A stretch of DNA of 64,000 nt from Sunxiuqinia sp965230765 (GCA_965230765.1 CBDDLR010000001.1:2666001-2730000), one strand, 5' to 3'; numbered from the stretch's first letter, positions 44,452 to 53,909 are shown. The notes: generated by a model from the sequence alone, not told the origin. Made by a program: numbers and translations.

Positions 44452-44549
44452 AAAGCTGGGAGAGGGGAGTCAGAAGCTTGAAGAATCAAAATAATTTCCA
44501 GCTTCTAACTTCCAGCTTCCAACCAAAATATTAAAAGATATTTTATAAA
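44452..44549. other. rnfC-rnfD spacer with short repeats
   Basis: 98 bp within the operon. It carries two imperfect copies of CCAGCTTCTAACTTCCAGCTTCC-type sequence (about 44498-44521) that can pair with AAGCTGGGA near 44453. Possibly a small dispersed repeat or an mRNA hairpin; no gene. Confidence 0.4.
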
Positions 44550-45530
44550 ATGAGTAAACTTCTAACCATATCCCCTTCACCGCATGTGCATACCAGCGAT
44601 TCGGTGAATAAAATAATGTACAGGGTTATATTTGCCCTTGTTCCGGCCTTGGTGTGGTCGGTTTTTATGTTTGGGCTGGAGGCTGTTCGTGTTACGCTCA
44701 TTGCAGTTGCGGCGTGCATGGCTTTTGAGTACCTGATTCAAAAATTCATTTTAAAAGAAATTCCAAAGATTACCGATGGTTCAGCTGCCCTGACAGGTAT
44801 TTTGCTTGCATTTAATGTACCTGCATCTTTGCCAACATGGATGATTGTTGCAGGAGCACTGGTTGCCATTGGGGTTGGAAAATTGTCATTCGGTGGGCTC
44901 GGGAACAATCCGTTCAACCCTGCTTTGGTGGGACGTGTATTCCTGTTGATTTCTTTTCCGGTTGACATGACTTTATGGCCTGCTACACGCCATGTAGTTG
45001 ATGCAACAACTTCTGCAACACCCTTAGCATTGTTAAAAGAAGGGGTGAAGAATGGAAAACCAATCGTGGATTTAATGCCTGAGCTACCAACAAATATGGA
45101 TTTGTTTTTTGGAAACATGTCCGGCTCATTGGGAGAAATATCAGCTGTATTTCTTCTGCTTGGATTTGGGTACATGCTATGGAAAAAGGTGATTACCTGG
45201 CACATCCCGGTGTTTGTTCTTGGAACCATATTCCTTTTCCAGGGTGGACTTTGGTTAATCAATCCAGAAAAATACATTGAACCTGTTTTTCACCTGCTAA
45301 CTGGTGGGGCAATGCTGGGTGCTATTTTTATGGCTACCGATATGGTAACTTCACCAATGACCCATAAAGGTCAATTTTACTATGCAACAGGAATTGGGGT
45401 CATCACAGTATTAATTCGGAACTTTGGAGCATACCCAGAGGGAATCTCTTTTGCAATACTGATTATGAATGGTTTTACTCCATTATTCAATGCATATATA
45501 AAACCTAAACGATTTGGAGGGAATAACTAA
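44550..45530 (+). CDS. rnfD: RnfD, membrane subunit of the Rnf complex
   Basis: Integral membrane subunit with covalently bound FMN. Start LLTISPSPHVHTSDSVNKIMYRVIFALVPAL is typical. About eight to nine membrane helices. The flavinylation site is the Thr within TTSATPLALL. Also conserved: GGLGNNPFNPALVGRVFLLISFP and GAMLGAIFMATDMVTSP. Length is 326 aa. Its stop overlaps the rnfG start (TAATG). Confidence 0.96.
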   Translation: MSKLLTISPSPHVHTSDSVNKIMYRVIFALVPALVWSVFMFGLEAVRVTLIAVAACMAFEYLIQKFILKEIPKITDGSAALTGILLAFNVPASLPTWMIVAGALVAIGVGKLSFGGLGNNPFNPALVGRVFLLISFPVDMTLWPATRHVVDATTSATPLALLKEGVKNGKPIVDLMPELPTNMDLFFGNMSGSLGEISAVFLLLGFGYMLWKKVITWHIPVFVLGTIFLFQGGLWLINPEKYIEPVFHLLTGGAMLGAIFMATDMVTSPMTHKGQFYYATGIGVITVLIRNFGAYPEGISFAILIMNGFTPLFNAYIKPKRFGGNN

Positions 45531-46171
45531 TGGCTCAAAAAGAATCTTCATTTCTGAATATGGTTTTAACCCTGACTGTGGTTACGCTGGTTGCAGCAAC
45601 GGTTTTGGGTTTTGTACACGACGTAACTAAAGCAGATATCCAACTGGCAAAAGATATGGCACAGAAAAGTGCTATTGAGAGCGTATTGCCACCCTTTGAA
45701 ACACTGGGCGAATCATGGAAATCACTTCCTGTAGATGGTGCTGACAGCCTGGAGTTTTTTCCGGCTTATGATGCTGACCAAAAGTTGATTGGAATTGCAA
45801 TAAAAACTTACACAAAGAATGGCTTTAGCGGTTTAATTACTGTAATGGCTGGTATTGCTGCCGATGGAACGATTTCCGGCTATGAAGTGTTGGAACATAA
45901 AGAAACTCCGGGACTTGGTTCAAAAATGGATACCTGGTTCAACAATAAAGAAAAACCTACTCAAAATATTATTGGCAAAAGTCCTGAGAAATCAAATCTT
46001 CAGGTTACAAAAGATGGTGGAGAAGTTGATGCAATAACTGCTTCAACAATTACTTCAAGGGCTTTTCTTGAGGCGATCAACCGAGCTTATAACACTTACA
46101 AAGAAGCGAAGCAGCATATGGATGGTGCTTCTGCAATGAAAAGCGAAAAAATGGAAGGAGGCGAATCATGA
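45530..46171 (+). CDS. rnfG: RnfG, FMN-binding subunit of the Rnf complex
   Basis: One N-terminal membrane helix (MVLTLTVVTLVAATVLGFV) and an extracytoplasmic FMN-binding domain. ETPGLGSKMDTWFNN and DAITASTITSRAFLEAIN include the flavin-linked Thr of the S/T-x-x-T motif. The tail is longer than in E. coli. Its last codons contain the SD of rnfE, and the genes overlap by 4 nt (ATGA). Confidence 0.95.
   Translation: MAQKESSFLNMVLTLTVVTLVAATVLGFVHDVTKADIQLAKDMAQKSAIESVLPPFETLGESWKSLPVDGADSLEFFPAYDADQKLIGIAIKTYTKNGFSGLITVMAGIAADGTISGYEVLEHKETPGLGSKMDTWFNNKEKPTQNIIGKSPEKSNLQVTKDGGEVDAITASTITSRAFLEAINRAYNTYKEAKQHMDGASAMKSEKMEGGES
46155..46161 (+). promoter_or_regulatory. Shine-Dalgarno of rnfE inside rnfG
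   Basis: AAGGAGG, 6 nt before the ATG at 46168, within the last codons of rnfG. Second strong SD in this operon. Confidence 0.75.
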
Positions 46172-46752
46172 AACAATGGGCTAATTTTTCAAAAGGATTT
46201 GTAAAGGAAAACCCTGTATTTGTGCTGTTGTTAGGTTTGTGCCCCACGCTGGGGGTTACTACATCAGCTATTAATGGTCTAGGGATGGGCTTAGCTACAA
46301 CCTTTGTGTTGGTGATGTCAAACCTGGTAGTTTCATTAATAAAAAGCCAGATTCCAAGTAAGGTGCGTATTCCGAGTTTTATTGTAATTATTGCTGCGTT
46401 TGTTACCGTTGTTGAATTAACCATGCAGGCTTATCTGCCATCCCTGTTTAAAAGCCTGGGCTTGTTTATTCCATTGATTGTGGTAAACTGCCTTGTGCTT
46501 GGACGTGCTGAAGCTTTTGCATCAAAAAATAATCTAATTTCATCGTTAATAGATGGTGCTGGTATGGGACTGGGTTTCTCTTTTGCTCTTACATTGCTGG
46601 GAGCTGCAAGGGAATTTTTAGGTGCTGGTAAAATATTCGATATGGTGATATTCCCGGAAGATTATGGCATGTTGTTGTTTGTATTGCCTCCAGGTGCCTT
46701 TATTGTGCTAGGCTACTTAATTGTGTTAATTAACCGAATGAACAAAGCTTAA
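46168..46752 (+). CDS. rnfE: RnfE, membrane subunit of the Rnf complex
   Basis: Six-helix membrane protein of the RnfA/RnfE pair. Conserved GLCPTLGVTTSAINGLGMG, then IPLIVVNCLVLGRAEAFASKN and GAGMGLGFSFALTLLGAAREFLGAG. The Cys in LGLCPTLG and the Cys in VVNCLVLG are those that bind the membrane 2Fe-2S/Fe site in the family. 194 aa, normal length. It precedes rnfA by 10 bp. Confidence 0.96.
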   Translation: MKQWANFSKGFVKENPVFVLLLGLCPTLGVTTSAINGLGMGLATTFVLVMSNLVVSLIKSQIPSKVRIPSFIVIIAAFVTVVELTMQAYLPSLFKSLGLFIPLIVVNCLVLGRAEAFASKNNLISSLIDGAGMGLGFSFALTLLGAAREFLGAGKIFDMVIFPEDYGMLLFVLPPGAFIVLGYLIVLINRMNKA

Positions 46753-46762
46753 ACGAATTACT

Positions 46763-47335
46763 ATGGAATATTTTGTAATTATAATAGCCGCCATATTTGT
46801 TAACAACATTGTACTGAACCAATTTTTGGGTATTTGTCCATTCCTTGGTGTTTCCAAAAAAATATCTACCGCAGTTGGGATGACAGGAGCTGTTACTTTT
46901 GTGATGGTCATTGCAACCATCGTGACTTACCTTATTCAGATGTTTATTCTGAACCCTTATGGGTTGGGATTTTTGCAAACCATCTTTTTTATTCTGGTAA
47001 TTGCTTCGCTGGTTCAGTTGGTTGAAATTATATTGAAAAAAGTCAGTCCGGCGCTTTATCAGGCGTTGGGAGTGTTTCTTCCATTGATTACAACTAACTG
47101 TGCTATATTGGGTGTAGCCATCTTAACCATTCAAAAGGAGTACAGCTTGTTAGAGGGTGTGGTTTATGCAATTGCTAATGCGATTGGTTTTGGCCTGGCT
47201 TTAGTGCTGTTTGCTGGTTTGCGCGAACACTTAGACCTGGTTGAGGTACCTAAAGGATTAAAAGGAACACCAATTGCATTGATTGTTGCCGGTATTTTGG
47301 CAATGGCCTTTATGGGATTCTCCGGATTAGTATAG
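46763..47335 (+). CDS. rnfA: RnfA, membrane subunit of the Rnf complex
   Basis: Partner of RnfE with inverted topology, six helices. FVNNIVLNQFLGICPFLGVSKK at the start and LPLITTNCAILGVAIL in the middle carry the two conserved Cys. 190 aa, full length. Last gene of the rseC-rnfBCDGEA operon, followed by a strong terminator. Confidence 0.97.
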   Translation: MEYFVIIIAAIFVNNIVLNQFLGICPFLGVSKKISTAVGMTGAVTFVMVIATIVTYLIQMFILNPYGLGFLQTIFFILVIASLVQLVEIILKKVSPALYQALGVFLPLITTNCAILGVAILTIQKEYSLLEGVVYAIANAIGFGLALVLFAGLREHLDLVEVPKGLKGTPIALIVAGILAMAFMGFSGLV

Positions 47336-47353
47336 TTTCGAACAATATATTGC

Positions 47354-47385
47354 AAAAAAGCTTCCCAGTTAGGGAAGCTTTTTTT
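47354..47385 (+). terminator. Terminator of the rnf operon
   Basis: Stem AAAAAAGCTTCCC / GGGAAGCTTTTTT (47354-47366 and 47372-47384) with T run. Confidence 0.92.
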
Positions 47386-47469
47386 ATACGCACTCGTGAT
47401 GGATTGACTTTCCAGATTTAACTGGATTTTGGTAATACAAAACTAATCGAACTCTTCTCTGTCAAATAT

Positions 47470-48351
47470 CTATGGGTTTTGGTTCTCCTCAATAATAAAT
47501 TGTTCGCTTGTTTCATCAAAGCTATACTTCAAAGCAAGCGGTTCGCAAAGCATTTTAAGCGCTTCTTTGCAATCTGATGCATAGATATGACCAGAAAAAT
47601 GCTTTTGCAAGGTTGTGTCTTTCAGTTCTATTTTAATGTTAAAAAAATACTCAATTTCTTCTGCTACAACTTTAATATTAACCTGTGAAAAATGTTGGTT
47701 AAACATGGCTATGTCCGGGTAATCTTCAGTTGTTTGTTTCTTTACTTCAATTTTCTCCCCTTTTAGTACTATTGCACTTCCGGCATCAATGTGCTGTTCA
47801 TTACTTTTTGTTTTAAACTTGATTTTACCTTCAAAACATTCAATCAGTAACCCATCGTTGGTTTCTTCAATGTTAAAGCGTGTACCTAAAACTTTAACTT
47901 TCCCGTATTTTGTTTTTACTGTAAAGTTTTCACCTTTTTCAACTTCAAAATATGCATTCCCATTTAATGAAACTTCATGCTTCCACCAATAACGCGGGTA
48001 TGAGAAACTACTTTCAAAATCAAGTACTATACGGCTATTGTCTGGTAGTGTGTATGAGCTGGAGATAAGATCTTTGCTGGAAATTTTTATAGTAGACATA
48101 AAAAAATGAAGAAGGAAAAGAAGCAAGAGAGAAGCTGCGGTTGATATTGCGATTCGATAAACAGGACTTAAAAAAAATATTTTGCTCTGCTCTTGCCCTT
48201 TGGTATTTCCTTCTTCAATTTTAGTTAAGATCTTTTCAAGAATTTCTTTTTTGTCAGAACCGGCAGGAACTTCATAACCTCTCATCGTTTCCCTAATCTT
48301 TCTATCAAATTCTTGGACAACGGATTCTGCCGGTTTCTTCAATTTATTCAT
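47470..48351 (-). CDS. FecR-type anti-sigma factor
   Basis: Inner-membrane regulator of the ECF sigma factor encoded upstream. I chose ATG 48351 (MNKLKKPAESVV...); the frame opens earlier at 48402. A cytoplasmic helical part is followed by a membrane helix (ISTAASLLLLFLLHFFM). The FecR domain has SYTLPDNSRIVLDFESSFSYP, NGNAYFEVEKGENFTVKTKYGKVKVLGTRFNI and GKIKFKT. The C-terminal STN-like domain (DUF4974) ends the protein. It starts 99 bp after the sigma gene. No TonB receptor follows, unlike the usual fecI-fecR-susC arrangement. Confidence 0.93.
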   Translation of the reverse strand: MNKLKKPAESVVQEFDRKIRETMRGYEVPAGSDKKEILEKILTKIEEGNTKGQEQSKIFFLSPVYRIAISTAASLLLLFLLHFFMSTIKISSKDLISSSYTLPDNSRIVLDFESSFSYPRYWWKHEVSLNGNAYFEVEKGENFTVKTKYGKVKVLGTRFNIEETNDGLLIECFEGKIKFKTKSNEQHIDAGSAIVLKGEKIEVKKQTTEDYPDIAMFNQHFSQVNIKVVAEEIEYFFNIKIELKDTTLQKHFSGHIYASDCKEALKMLCEPLALKYSFDETSEQFIIEENQNP

Positions 48352-48449
48352 AATTCTTGTTGAACTTCTCTTCAATATCCATTTTCTACATGATATATCC
48401 ATACCAATAGAAATACCCTACCAGAACATAAGAAAATATTGTGAAAATT

Positions 48450-48959
48450 TTAAAGTCGCCTGTCAAGCGATTCCTGAAGCATTCGAATCGCTTTGGTCAT
48501 TTGCTTTTCAATAGCTTTTACCGAAACATCGAGTTCATCAGCTATTTGTCTATAGCTCTTGTCATCCAGACGGTTCATCAGAAAAATAACTCGAGTGCGT
48601 TCTGGAAGGCTGGAAATGGCAGTCTGAACTTTCTTATCGTATTCTTTAACTTCAATCAGATAGTCGGGAGATTTATAATCGCTGTTGTCACTTCCAATTA
48701 AAGAGTTATTGAATTTTAAATCGACTGACTTTCGGCGGTGGTGTTTGAAATAACGATTGCGGGCAATTGTGAGGAGGTATGCCCTTAATGTGTTCTCACG
48801 CAGTTTATCCTTGTTTTCCCACAATGATAAAAAAACATCCTGCCCAAGGTCTTCTGATAGTTTCATGTCCCCCGACAGATAAAAAAGATAGTTTCTAACC
48901 GCATCAAAATGTTGGTCAAAAATACCTTCGAACCAATTTTTATCTTTTAAGTCCGTCAT
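48450..48959 (-). CDS. ECF sigma factor, FecI type
   Basis: 169 residues. Sigma region 2 (FEGIFDQHFDAVRNYLFYLSGDMKLSEDLGQDVFLSLWEN) and region 4 (ISSLPERTRVIFLMNRLDDKSYRQIADELDVSVKAIEKQM). It directs RNA polymerase to a small regulon under control of the FecR-like protein next to it. A strong promoter lies so close that the mRNA is predicted to begin at or 1 nt before the start codon. Confidence 0.95.
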   Translation of the reverse strand: MTDLKDKNWFEGIFDQHFDAVRNYLFYLSGDMKLSEDLGQDVFLSLWENKDKLRENTLRAYLLTIARNRYFKHHRRKSVDLKFNNSLIGSDNSDYKSPDYLIEVKEYDKKVQTAISSLPERTRVIFLMNRLDDKSYRQIADELDVSVKAIEKQMTKAIRMLQESLDRRL

Positions 48960-48966
48960 CCAGCAC

Positions 48967-48996
48967 CAAAAATAATTGATATTTACCTATTTCAAA
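48967..48996 (-). promoter_or_regulatory. Promoter of the ECF sigma gene
   Basis: Minus strand: TTTG (48996-48993), 18-nt spacer, TATTTTTG (48974-48967). Predicted start about 48960, right at the ATG (48959). Confidence 0.7.
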
Positions 48997-49138
48997 CAGA
49001 AATATCGAAGTAATTCCACTTTTCTGTATAATTAAACCAATTCTCTACATACTAATCCGCCAAATCGCCAAAAGGTTCCTGGTTTTAGCTCAGTTTATAT
49101 TCAACAAATGTTTACAGAAAAGGTTAGATGTTTATAAG

Positions 49139-51103
49139 TTACTGTTTGATAAGTATTATGTCTTCATTTAACTTTTTGACAATTTTATCAAAGTAAGATT
49201 TTATTTTTGTGTATGTTTCAGGAGGGTAGGTGGATTTCTTGAATACAATGCGTGAAGACGCTGATATGATATTGTTAAAAGCATTATAAGTTACTTCAAT
49301 GTTTGCCAGCGAGTTATCCATTTTGTAGTTTTCAGGCTTTTCAAATAACTTAAATCCATTAGGGATTTTAATTGACGATTGGATTGTTTCAATATATGGA
49401 TATATCAGATCAACCGGATAACTTCTTGTTTTTTGTTTAAGTAAGTTTTCCTGAAGAGGAAAGTGTAGAAAAGGTCGAATGATAATTTTGTTTTCAAACT
49501 GGTCAAGTGAAGATTTCCCAGCAAATTTTATATCATAGTGTTTTTCTGTGTCATTCTGATTTGTAAATTCAATTTTTACTGCATCCCGGATTCCTCTTTT
49601 TTCTAGTTCGTCTTTAACCTTGGTTGTATCCCCATTAAATTCTTTTCTCTGTTCAAGTGCTTCATATCCGCTTGTTTTAATAGAGCCTTTTGTGTTGATG
49701 ATATATTCAGTGGTGTCAATTTCAAAATTCAAAAATAATTTTTTAGTTGAATTGCTATTAGCTCCTAATTTTACCCAGTTTACATTATCTTTTTGAATAA
49801 GTAATCCTTTGCCATTGATACATCTTGGAGGAATATTTTTATGCGAAAGGAAACTTTCTGTACCATCAGTTAAATAACTCTGCTTCTCTGTTTTAATAAA
49901 AGGAAGCGTATAATTAAAAAAGTGATCAAAGGGATAATCGGTCAGTACTTTACCATGATCTCTCGTACTCAGGATTATTGGCGTAGCCTCAATTCCTGCG
50001 GCCTCCATCAAGCCTATTAAAAAGAGGTTTATATCGGCAGAAGTCCCATTTTTTTGCTCATAAAACTCTTTTGCGTTCTTTGATGCGTATTTTGACATGT
50101 ACCCATTCCAGGAAAAATTGGATTTCATATAGTTAATGATTGCTTCGGCCTTTTCCTCTTCGTTGAGGGAGTTTATTGATAACTCCGATTCAAAAATAGA
50201 TTTACTTAGCTTGCTGGCACGATTAATATATTTTCCAAATTTATCGTGTTTCAATAATGACTCTGACATTTTTTCCCATGTTGTTACAATATCCTGTGTC
50301 GATCCATTAAGGTAGTGGATACAGGATAACTGAAAATCAATTTTCATGATATAATCTTCAATTGTTGAGATAAATGCTTCGTCTTTAAATGCAGGTATAT
50401 CTTCCATTCGGAATATATATTCAACATCATAGAACTCAGTGCCACCGAATTTGCGTGAGATTCCTTTTTTTACCTGCGAATCGAAAAAAGTAAATTTAGA
50501 TATGCCCTGAGCAATGTATTGGTATTCATAAAATGGTATCTGGCTTAATGTATATTCGCTATAAAAAGTAGGTATCCGATCTTGAAATTTCCAGTCTGGA
50601 AGGTTGAAATGGAATGGGGATTCCAGGACGTACTTGTATTCAATTATAGATCCTTCTTTTACATCGGGGAATACAAATTTTTTGGACATCCATCTCTTAT
50701 TGATTTTTTCTTCATAAACAGACTTCTTGTCAAGTGCTTTTTTTATAATTTGACCATTTTCATAATTATATGTAAAGGCCTCAATTTCTCTTATGACTTC
50801 TGTTCTGCCAAATCCGTCAACATAAAAAGGAATGGATATTTCTGCATAGTCTATGCCTTCCTTATCTAGTATTTTAATACGTTTTGAACGAGTAAACCTG
50901 ATAATAAATCCGTTATCGTCATTTGCAAAATAAGACTCACCTTTATCAAATAGGATTACGGCTTCAGCTTCAGGGTCATTATCTACTTCTTTTAAATCAA
51001 ACTCACTCTTTCCAACAACCATAAATCGTGTTGAATATTTCTGACAAAAAGCAACGTTGGAGGTGAAGAAAAATAGAAGAGTGTAAACAAAAATCGTTTT
51101 CAT
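49139..51103 (-). CDS. DUF3857 / transglutaminase-like exported protein, catalytic Cys missing
   Basis: 654 residues with signal peptide (MKTIFVYTLLFFFTSNVAFCQ). N-terminal DUF3857 beta region, then a transglutaminase-like core. The usual Cys position reads Ser/Thr (KNGTSADINLFLIGLMEAAGI). The downstream His (FDHFFNYTL) and Asp (YLTDGTES) positions are kept. It is probably non-catalytic or uses another mechanism. The C-terminal DUF2569/3858-type beta segment ends near FDKIVKKLN. It starts directly after the stop of the paralogous 625-aa gene with no gap. Confidence 0.85.
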   Translation of the reverse strand: MKTIFVYTLLFFFTSNVAFCQKYSTRFMVVGKSEFDLKEVDNDPEAEAVILFDKGESYFANDDNGFIIRFTRSKRIKILDKEGIDYAEISIPFYVDGFGRTEVIREIEAFTYNYENGQIIKKALDKKSVYEEKINKRWMSKKFVFPDVKEGSIIEYKYVLESPFHFNLPDWKFQDRIPTFYSEYTLSQIPFYEYQYIAQGISKFTFFDSQVKKGISRKFGGTEFYDVEYIFRMEDIPAFKDEAFISTIEDYIMKIDFQLSCIHYLNGSTQDIVTTWEKMSESLLKHDKFGKYINRASKLSKSIFESELSINSLNEEEKAEAIINYMKSNFSWNGYMSKYASKNAKEFYEQKNGTSADINLFLIGLMEAAGIEATPIILSTRDHGKVLTDYPFDHFFNYTLPFIKTEKQSYLTDGTESFLSHKNIPPRCINGKGLLIQKDNVNWVKLGANSNSTKKLFLNFEIDTTEYIINTKGSIKTSGYEALEQRKEFNGDTTKVKDELEKRGIRDAVKIEFTNQNDTEKHYDIKFAGKSSLDQFENKIIIRPFLHFPLQENLLKQKTRSYPVDLIYPYIETIQSSIKIPNGFKLFEKPENYKMDNSLANIEVTYNAFNNIISASSRIVFKKSTYPPETYTKIKSYFDKIVKKLNEDIILIKQ

Positions 51104-52981
51104 TTAGTGGGGTTTTAATATTATCGTGTTTTTATTGTTAACTTCTTTTATCTGTTCAAAAAATGAATAGAAATCCTCATATTCACTCTTTGGGTATTGA
51201 CCTGCAAAAAGTTTAAATTGCTTTGACACCCTAAGTGTATCTTTATGTAGCTTATAGTACTCACTAAATTCTCCATATTTGGTTTTAATGGTTTTATTTT
51301 CAGGAAGCCTCGCCGTGTATTTGTCAAAAGGAAAATGATATAAATATGAATCTTGATTATTTATTGGAATTGAAACTTTTATCGGATATTCCCTTTTCTC
51401 AGGTGGTGTAAGTTTGATTAGATTTGATGATTGTTTGATCAGAATTGCATTGCCAATTCGTTTTATTTGGTCTTTTGCTAAAACTTCGCACGAAAGGGAA
51501 ATTGTGGGGGTGTCGCTGTTGGCTTTATAATAATTCCATGATTGTATTTCGAAGTTTTTCAAGCTAAGATTTTTTCTTATCAAGTCTTTTTGGTCTTCTT
51601 TTTTTGATAGTGAGTGATTCCGTAAATGTTTCTCAAATCTCCAACCCTTAAATTCATGAGATGTCTTAACATTGCAGTTACCATCTTCGTTCAATTTAAG
51701 CTCATAAATATTTTTATTGAGTACATCTTGCAGGGAAAATTTAGGGATATTGACCAATTTGCTTTCACTTTCATTTACCAGCAACCCTTTCCTTCCCTGG
51801 CTGAATGTACCTAAATAGTTATACGGTTTTAGTTTTGACGTATTCTCCAGCCATAAGGTATCATTATTTAAGGGAACACATAAAATGACGTGGTTAAATT
51901 GATGACTTGGAAAATCTGTTTTTATTTTTTCAGGGTTTATACCTGCATTAACTATTGTGTAATACGAATTAATACCAGCATATTTGAGCAATGCTTTCAT
52001 GTAAATGGTAAGGGCTTTGCAGTCACCATATTTTTTTTCGCATACATAGCTTGCAGGGTAAGGTTTTAACCCTCCAATATCCAAAGAGATGTTAACGTAT
52101 CGGGTATTTTCTTGCAAATATTTGAAAAGGGTGTTAATGATTTCTATTTCATTTTCCAGACCATGAATTAATCTGTCAACTTTTGCTTTTTCATTATCCG
52201 TTAATATGTCCAAGCCATGATTGATTAGGCTAAGCCATTCACCGTAACTTTGCCAGCTGTCAAAACATCCATCATGGCCATAGGTGAAATGCATTGGGAT
52301 CACCTTGATATATGGTGTAAGTTCTTTTGATGGTGGGGAAAAATATTCGTTATTTATAGCAGGGATATTTTCGATCTCCCAATTATACATCATTCGCTCA
52401 TCAACCTTATTTACTCTTTCTTTATATTCGCCTGAAATACTTGTTTTAAATGCTTTATCGATAGGTAGGTCGATTGTTAGACTTGCATTTAGCGTAGGAA
52501 CATTTTTATAAACGAGTGGAAACCAGTTTGCAATTGATAGAAACTCATCGAAAGTTTTTTTGTACTGGTACTTGATAATATACGGATATTGATGCCAATT
52601 AAGCTGAAACTCTTTGACGTAATAGTCATCATGAAATGTATCTTGTGAACGATAGTTACGTGTAACAATTTCTTTTTTCTTTAGTTTTCTCAAGACTTTA
52701 TTGTCAAGGCTCCTAATCGATGCCTCGATGATTTCAATTTTCTGATTGTTTTGGAATGGGATTTCAATTTCAGAGATCCAGTTTTCCTGCTTGCAGGATA
52801 CTAATATTTCGTAAGTGTTTTCTTCAATCAGTTTATCTTTTTCTACTCTAACGTTTGCAGTGAAGTTTAAAATTTTATTTGCTGATTCATTAGCTTGGAT
52901 GCAGTAAAAGCCAAAAATCAGAATAAGGAATAGTGATATTTTTTTAAAGTTTCTGAATGCTTTTCTGATTGGGGTATTCAT
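51104..52981 (-). CDS. DUF3857 / transglutaminase-like exported protein, catalytic Cys present
   Basis: 625 residues. N-terminal membrane/signal segment (ISLFLILIFGFYCIQANES), DUF3857 region, then a transglutaminase core. The core has Cys in KKYGDCKALTIYMKALLKYAGI and His in SHQFNHVILCV; the third position reads WLENTS rather than the common WLDPT. It forms a tandem pair with the next gene, so the two probably arose by duplication and have since diverged in the active site. Role unknown; related proteins are periplasmic and may cross-link or cleave peptides. Confidence 0.86.
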   Translation of the reverse strand: MNTPIRKAFRNFKKISLFLILIFGFYCIQANESANKILNFTANVRVEKDKLIEENTYEILVSCKQENWISEIEIPFQNNQKIEIIEASIRSLDNKVLRKLKKKEIVTRNYRSQDTFHDDYYVKEFQLNWHQYPYIIKYQYKKTFDEFLSIANWFPLVYKNVPTLNASLTIDLPIDKAFKTSISGEYKERVNKVDERMMYNWEIENIPAINNEYFSPPSKELTPYIKVIPMHFTYGHDGCFDSWQSYGEWLSLINHGLDILTDNEKAKVDRLIHGLENEIEIINTLFKYLQENTRYVNISLDIGGLKPYPASYVCEKKYGDCKALTIYMKALLKYAGINSYYTIVNAGINPEKIKTDFPSHQFNHVILCVPLNNDTLWLENTSKLKPYNYLGTFSQGRKGLLVNESESKLVNIPKFSLQDVLNKNIYELKLNEDGNCNVKTSHEFKGWRFEKHLRNHSLSKKEDQKDLIRKNLSLKNFEIQSWNYYKANSDTPTISLSCEVLAKDQIKRIGNAILIKQSSNLIKLTPPEKREYPIKVSIPINNQDSYLYHFPFDKYTARLPENKTIKTKYGEFSEYYKLHKDTLRVSKQFKLFAGQYPKSEYEDFYSFFEQIKEVNNKNTIILKPH

Positions 52982-53065
52982 CGAGTATGTAAAAGGTTTC
53001 TATATTTTGGGTGACTCTTGTGCTTGTAGGCGAAAGATAATAAAAACAGAATAAATAATGTGTGG

Positions 53066-53848
53066 TCAATTACTTTTTATTGAAAATTTTAATCCATCGT
53101 ATGCCATAAATACATTTTCAGGAAGTTCTTTTGAAACTTCATCATGAAAACCCATTAAGTGGGAAATATGCGTGAGGTATGCTGTTTTTGGTTTTACTTC
53201 TTCAATTAATTGTAATGCTTCTTCCAGGTTGTAATGCGAAATGTGCTTCTCTTTGCGTAGGGCATTGACAATCAGAACATCCAGTCCCTGTAGTTTTTCT
53301 TTTTCTGGCTCGTCAATGAAATTTACATCGGTAATGTATGCCATGTTGCCAATCCGGTATCCAAAAACAGGCAGTTTATAATGCAACCCACGAATTGGTA
53401 TAACTTCTAAATCATGTATGCAAAACGGTTTGTTTTCAACCTGGTGCAAGTTCATTTGTGGAATACCCGGGTATTTATAACGAGCAAATACATAATTAAA
53501 AACCCGCTTTATGGCTTCCTGTACCCTGGCTTCTGCATAAATATCGGTTGGGTGTTTTTGTACCCAGTTAAACGAGCGGATGTCATCGAGCCCAAACAGG
53601 TGGTCAACATGTTCATGGGTAAGCAAAATAGCATTGAGCTGCCTTAATTTTGTACGAAGCATTTGTTGCCTGAAATCAGGGCCGGCATCAATAACCAGCT
53701 TCAATCCATTTACTTCAATCAACAATGATGAACGCAAGCGTTTGTCCTTTGGGTTCTCGGAAACACACACCTCACAGTCGCATGCAACTACGGGTACACC
53801 TTGTGATGTACCTGTACCCAAAAATTCAATATTTATGCTTGTGTTCAT
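53066..53848 (-). CDS. Metallo-beta-lactamase-fold hydrolase (PhnP-like)
   Basis: 260 residues from ATG 53848 (MNTSINIEFLGTGTSQGVP). The longer frame to 53932 would overlap the divergent methyltransferase start and is rejected. Conserved: GTGTSQGVPV, the Cys pair CDCEVC, and HEHVDH (metal site). Also present are the later metal-ligand region (GYRIGNMAYITDVNFID) and the final LTHISHLMG. It matches PhnP-type phosphodiesterases acting on cyclic phosphate or nucleotide-like substrates. Length is typical. Confidence 0.9.
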   Translation of the reverse strand: MNTSINIEFLGTGTSQGVPVVACDCEVCVSENPKDKRLRSSLLIEVNGLKLVIDAGPDFRQQMLRTKLRQLNAILLTHEHVDHLFGLDDIRSFNWVQKHPTDIYAEARVQEAIKRVFNYVFARYKYPGIPQMNLHQVENKPFCIHDLEVIPIRGLHYKLPVFGYRIGNMAYITDVNFIDEPEKEKLQGLDVLIVNALRKEKHISHYNLEEALQLIEEVKPKTAYLTHISHLMGFHDEVSKELPENVFMAYDGLKFSIKSN

Positions 53849-53901
53849 GAATAAGATAAAACTACAAAAAAATGAAATCATGCCAAGGAAAGTAATTTTT
53901 T

Positions 53902-53909
53902 TATTTTTG
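53902..53909 (+). promoter_or_regulatory. Probable -7 box for the methyltransferase gene
   Basis: TATTTTTG, predicted start about 53916, 9 nt before the ATG at 53925. No clear -33 element. Confidence 0.4.
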
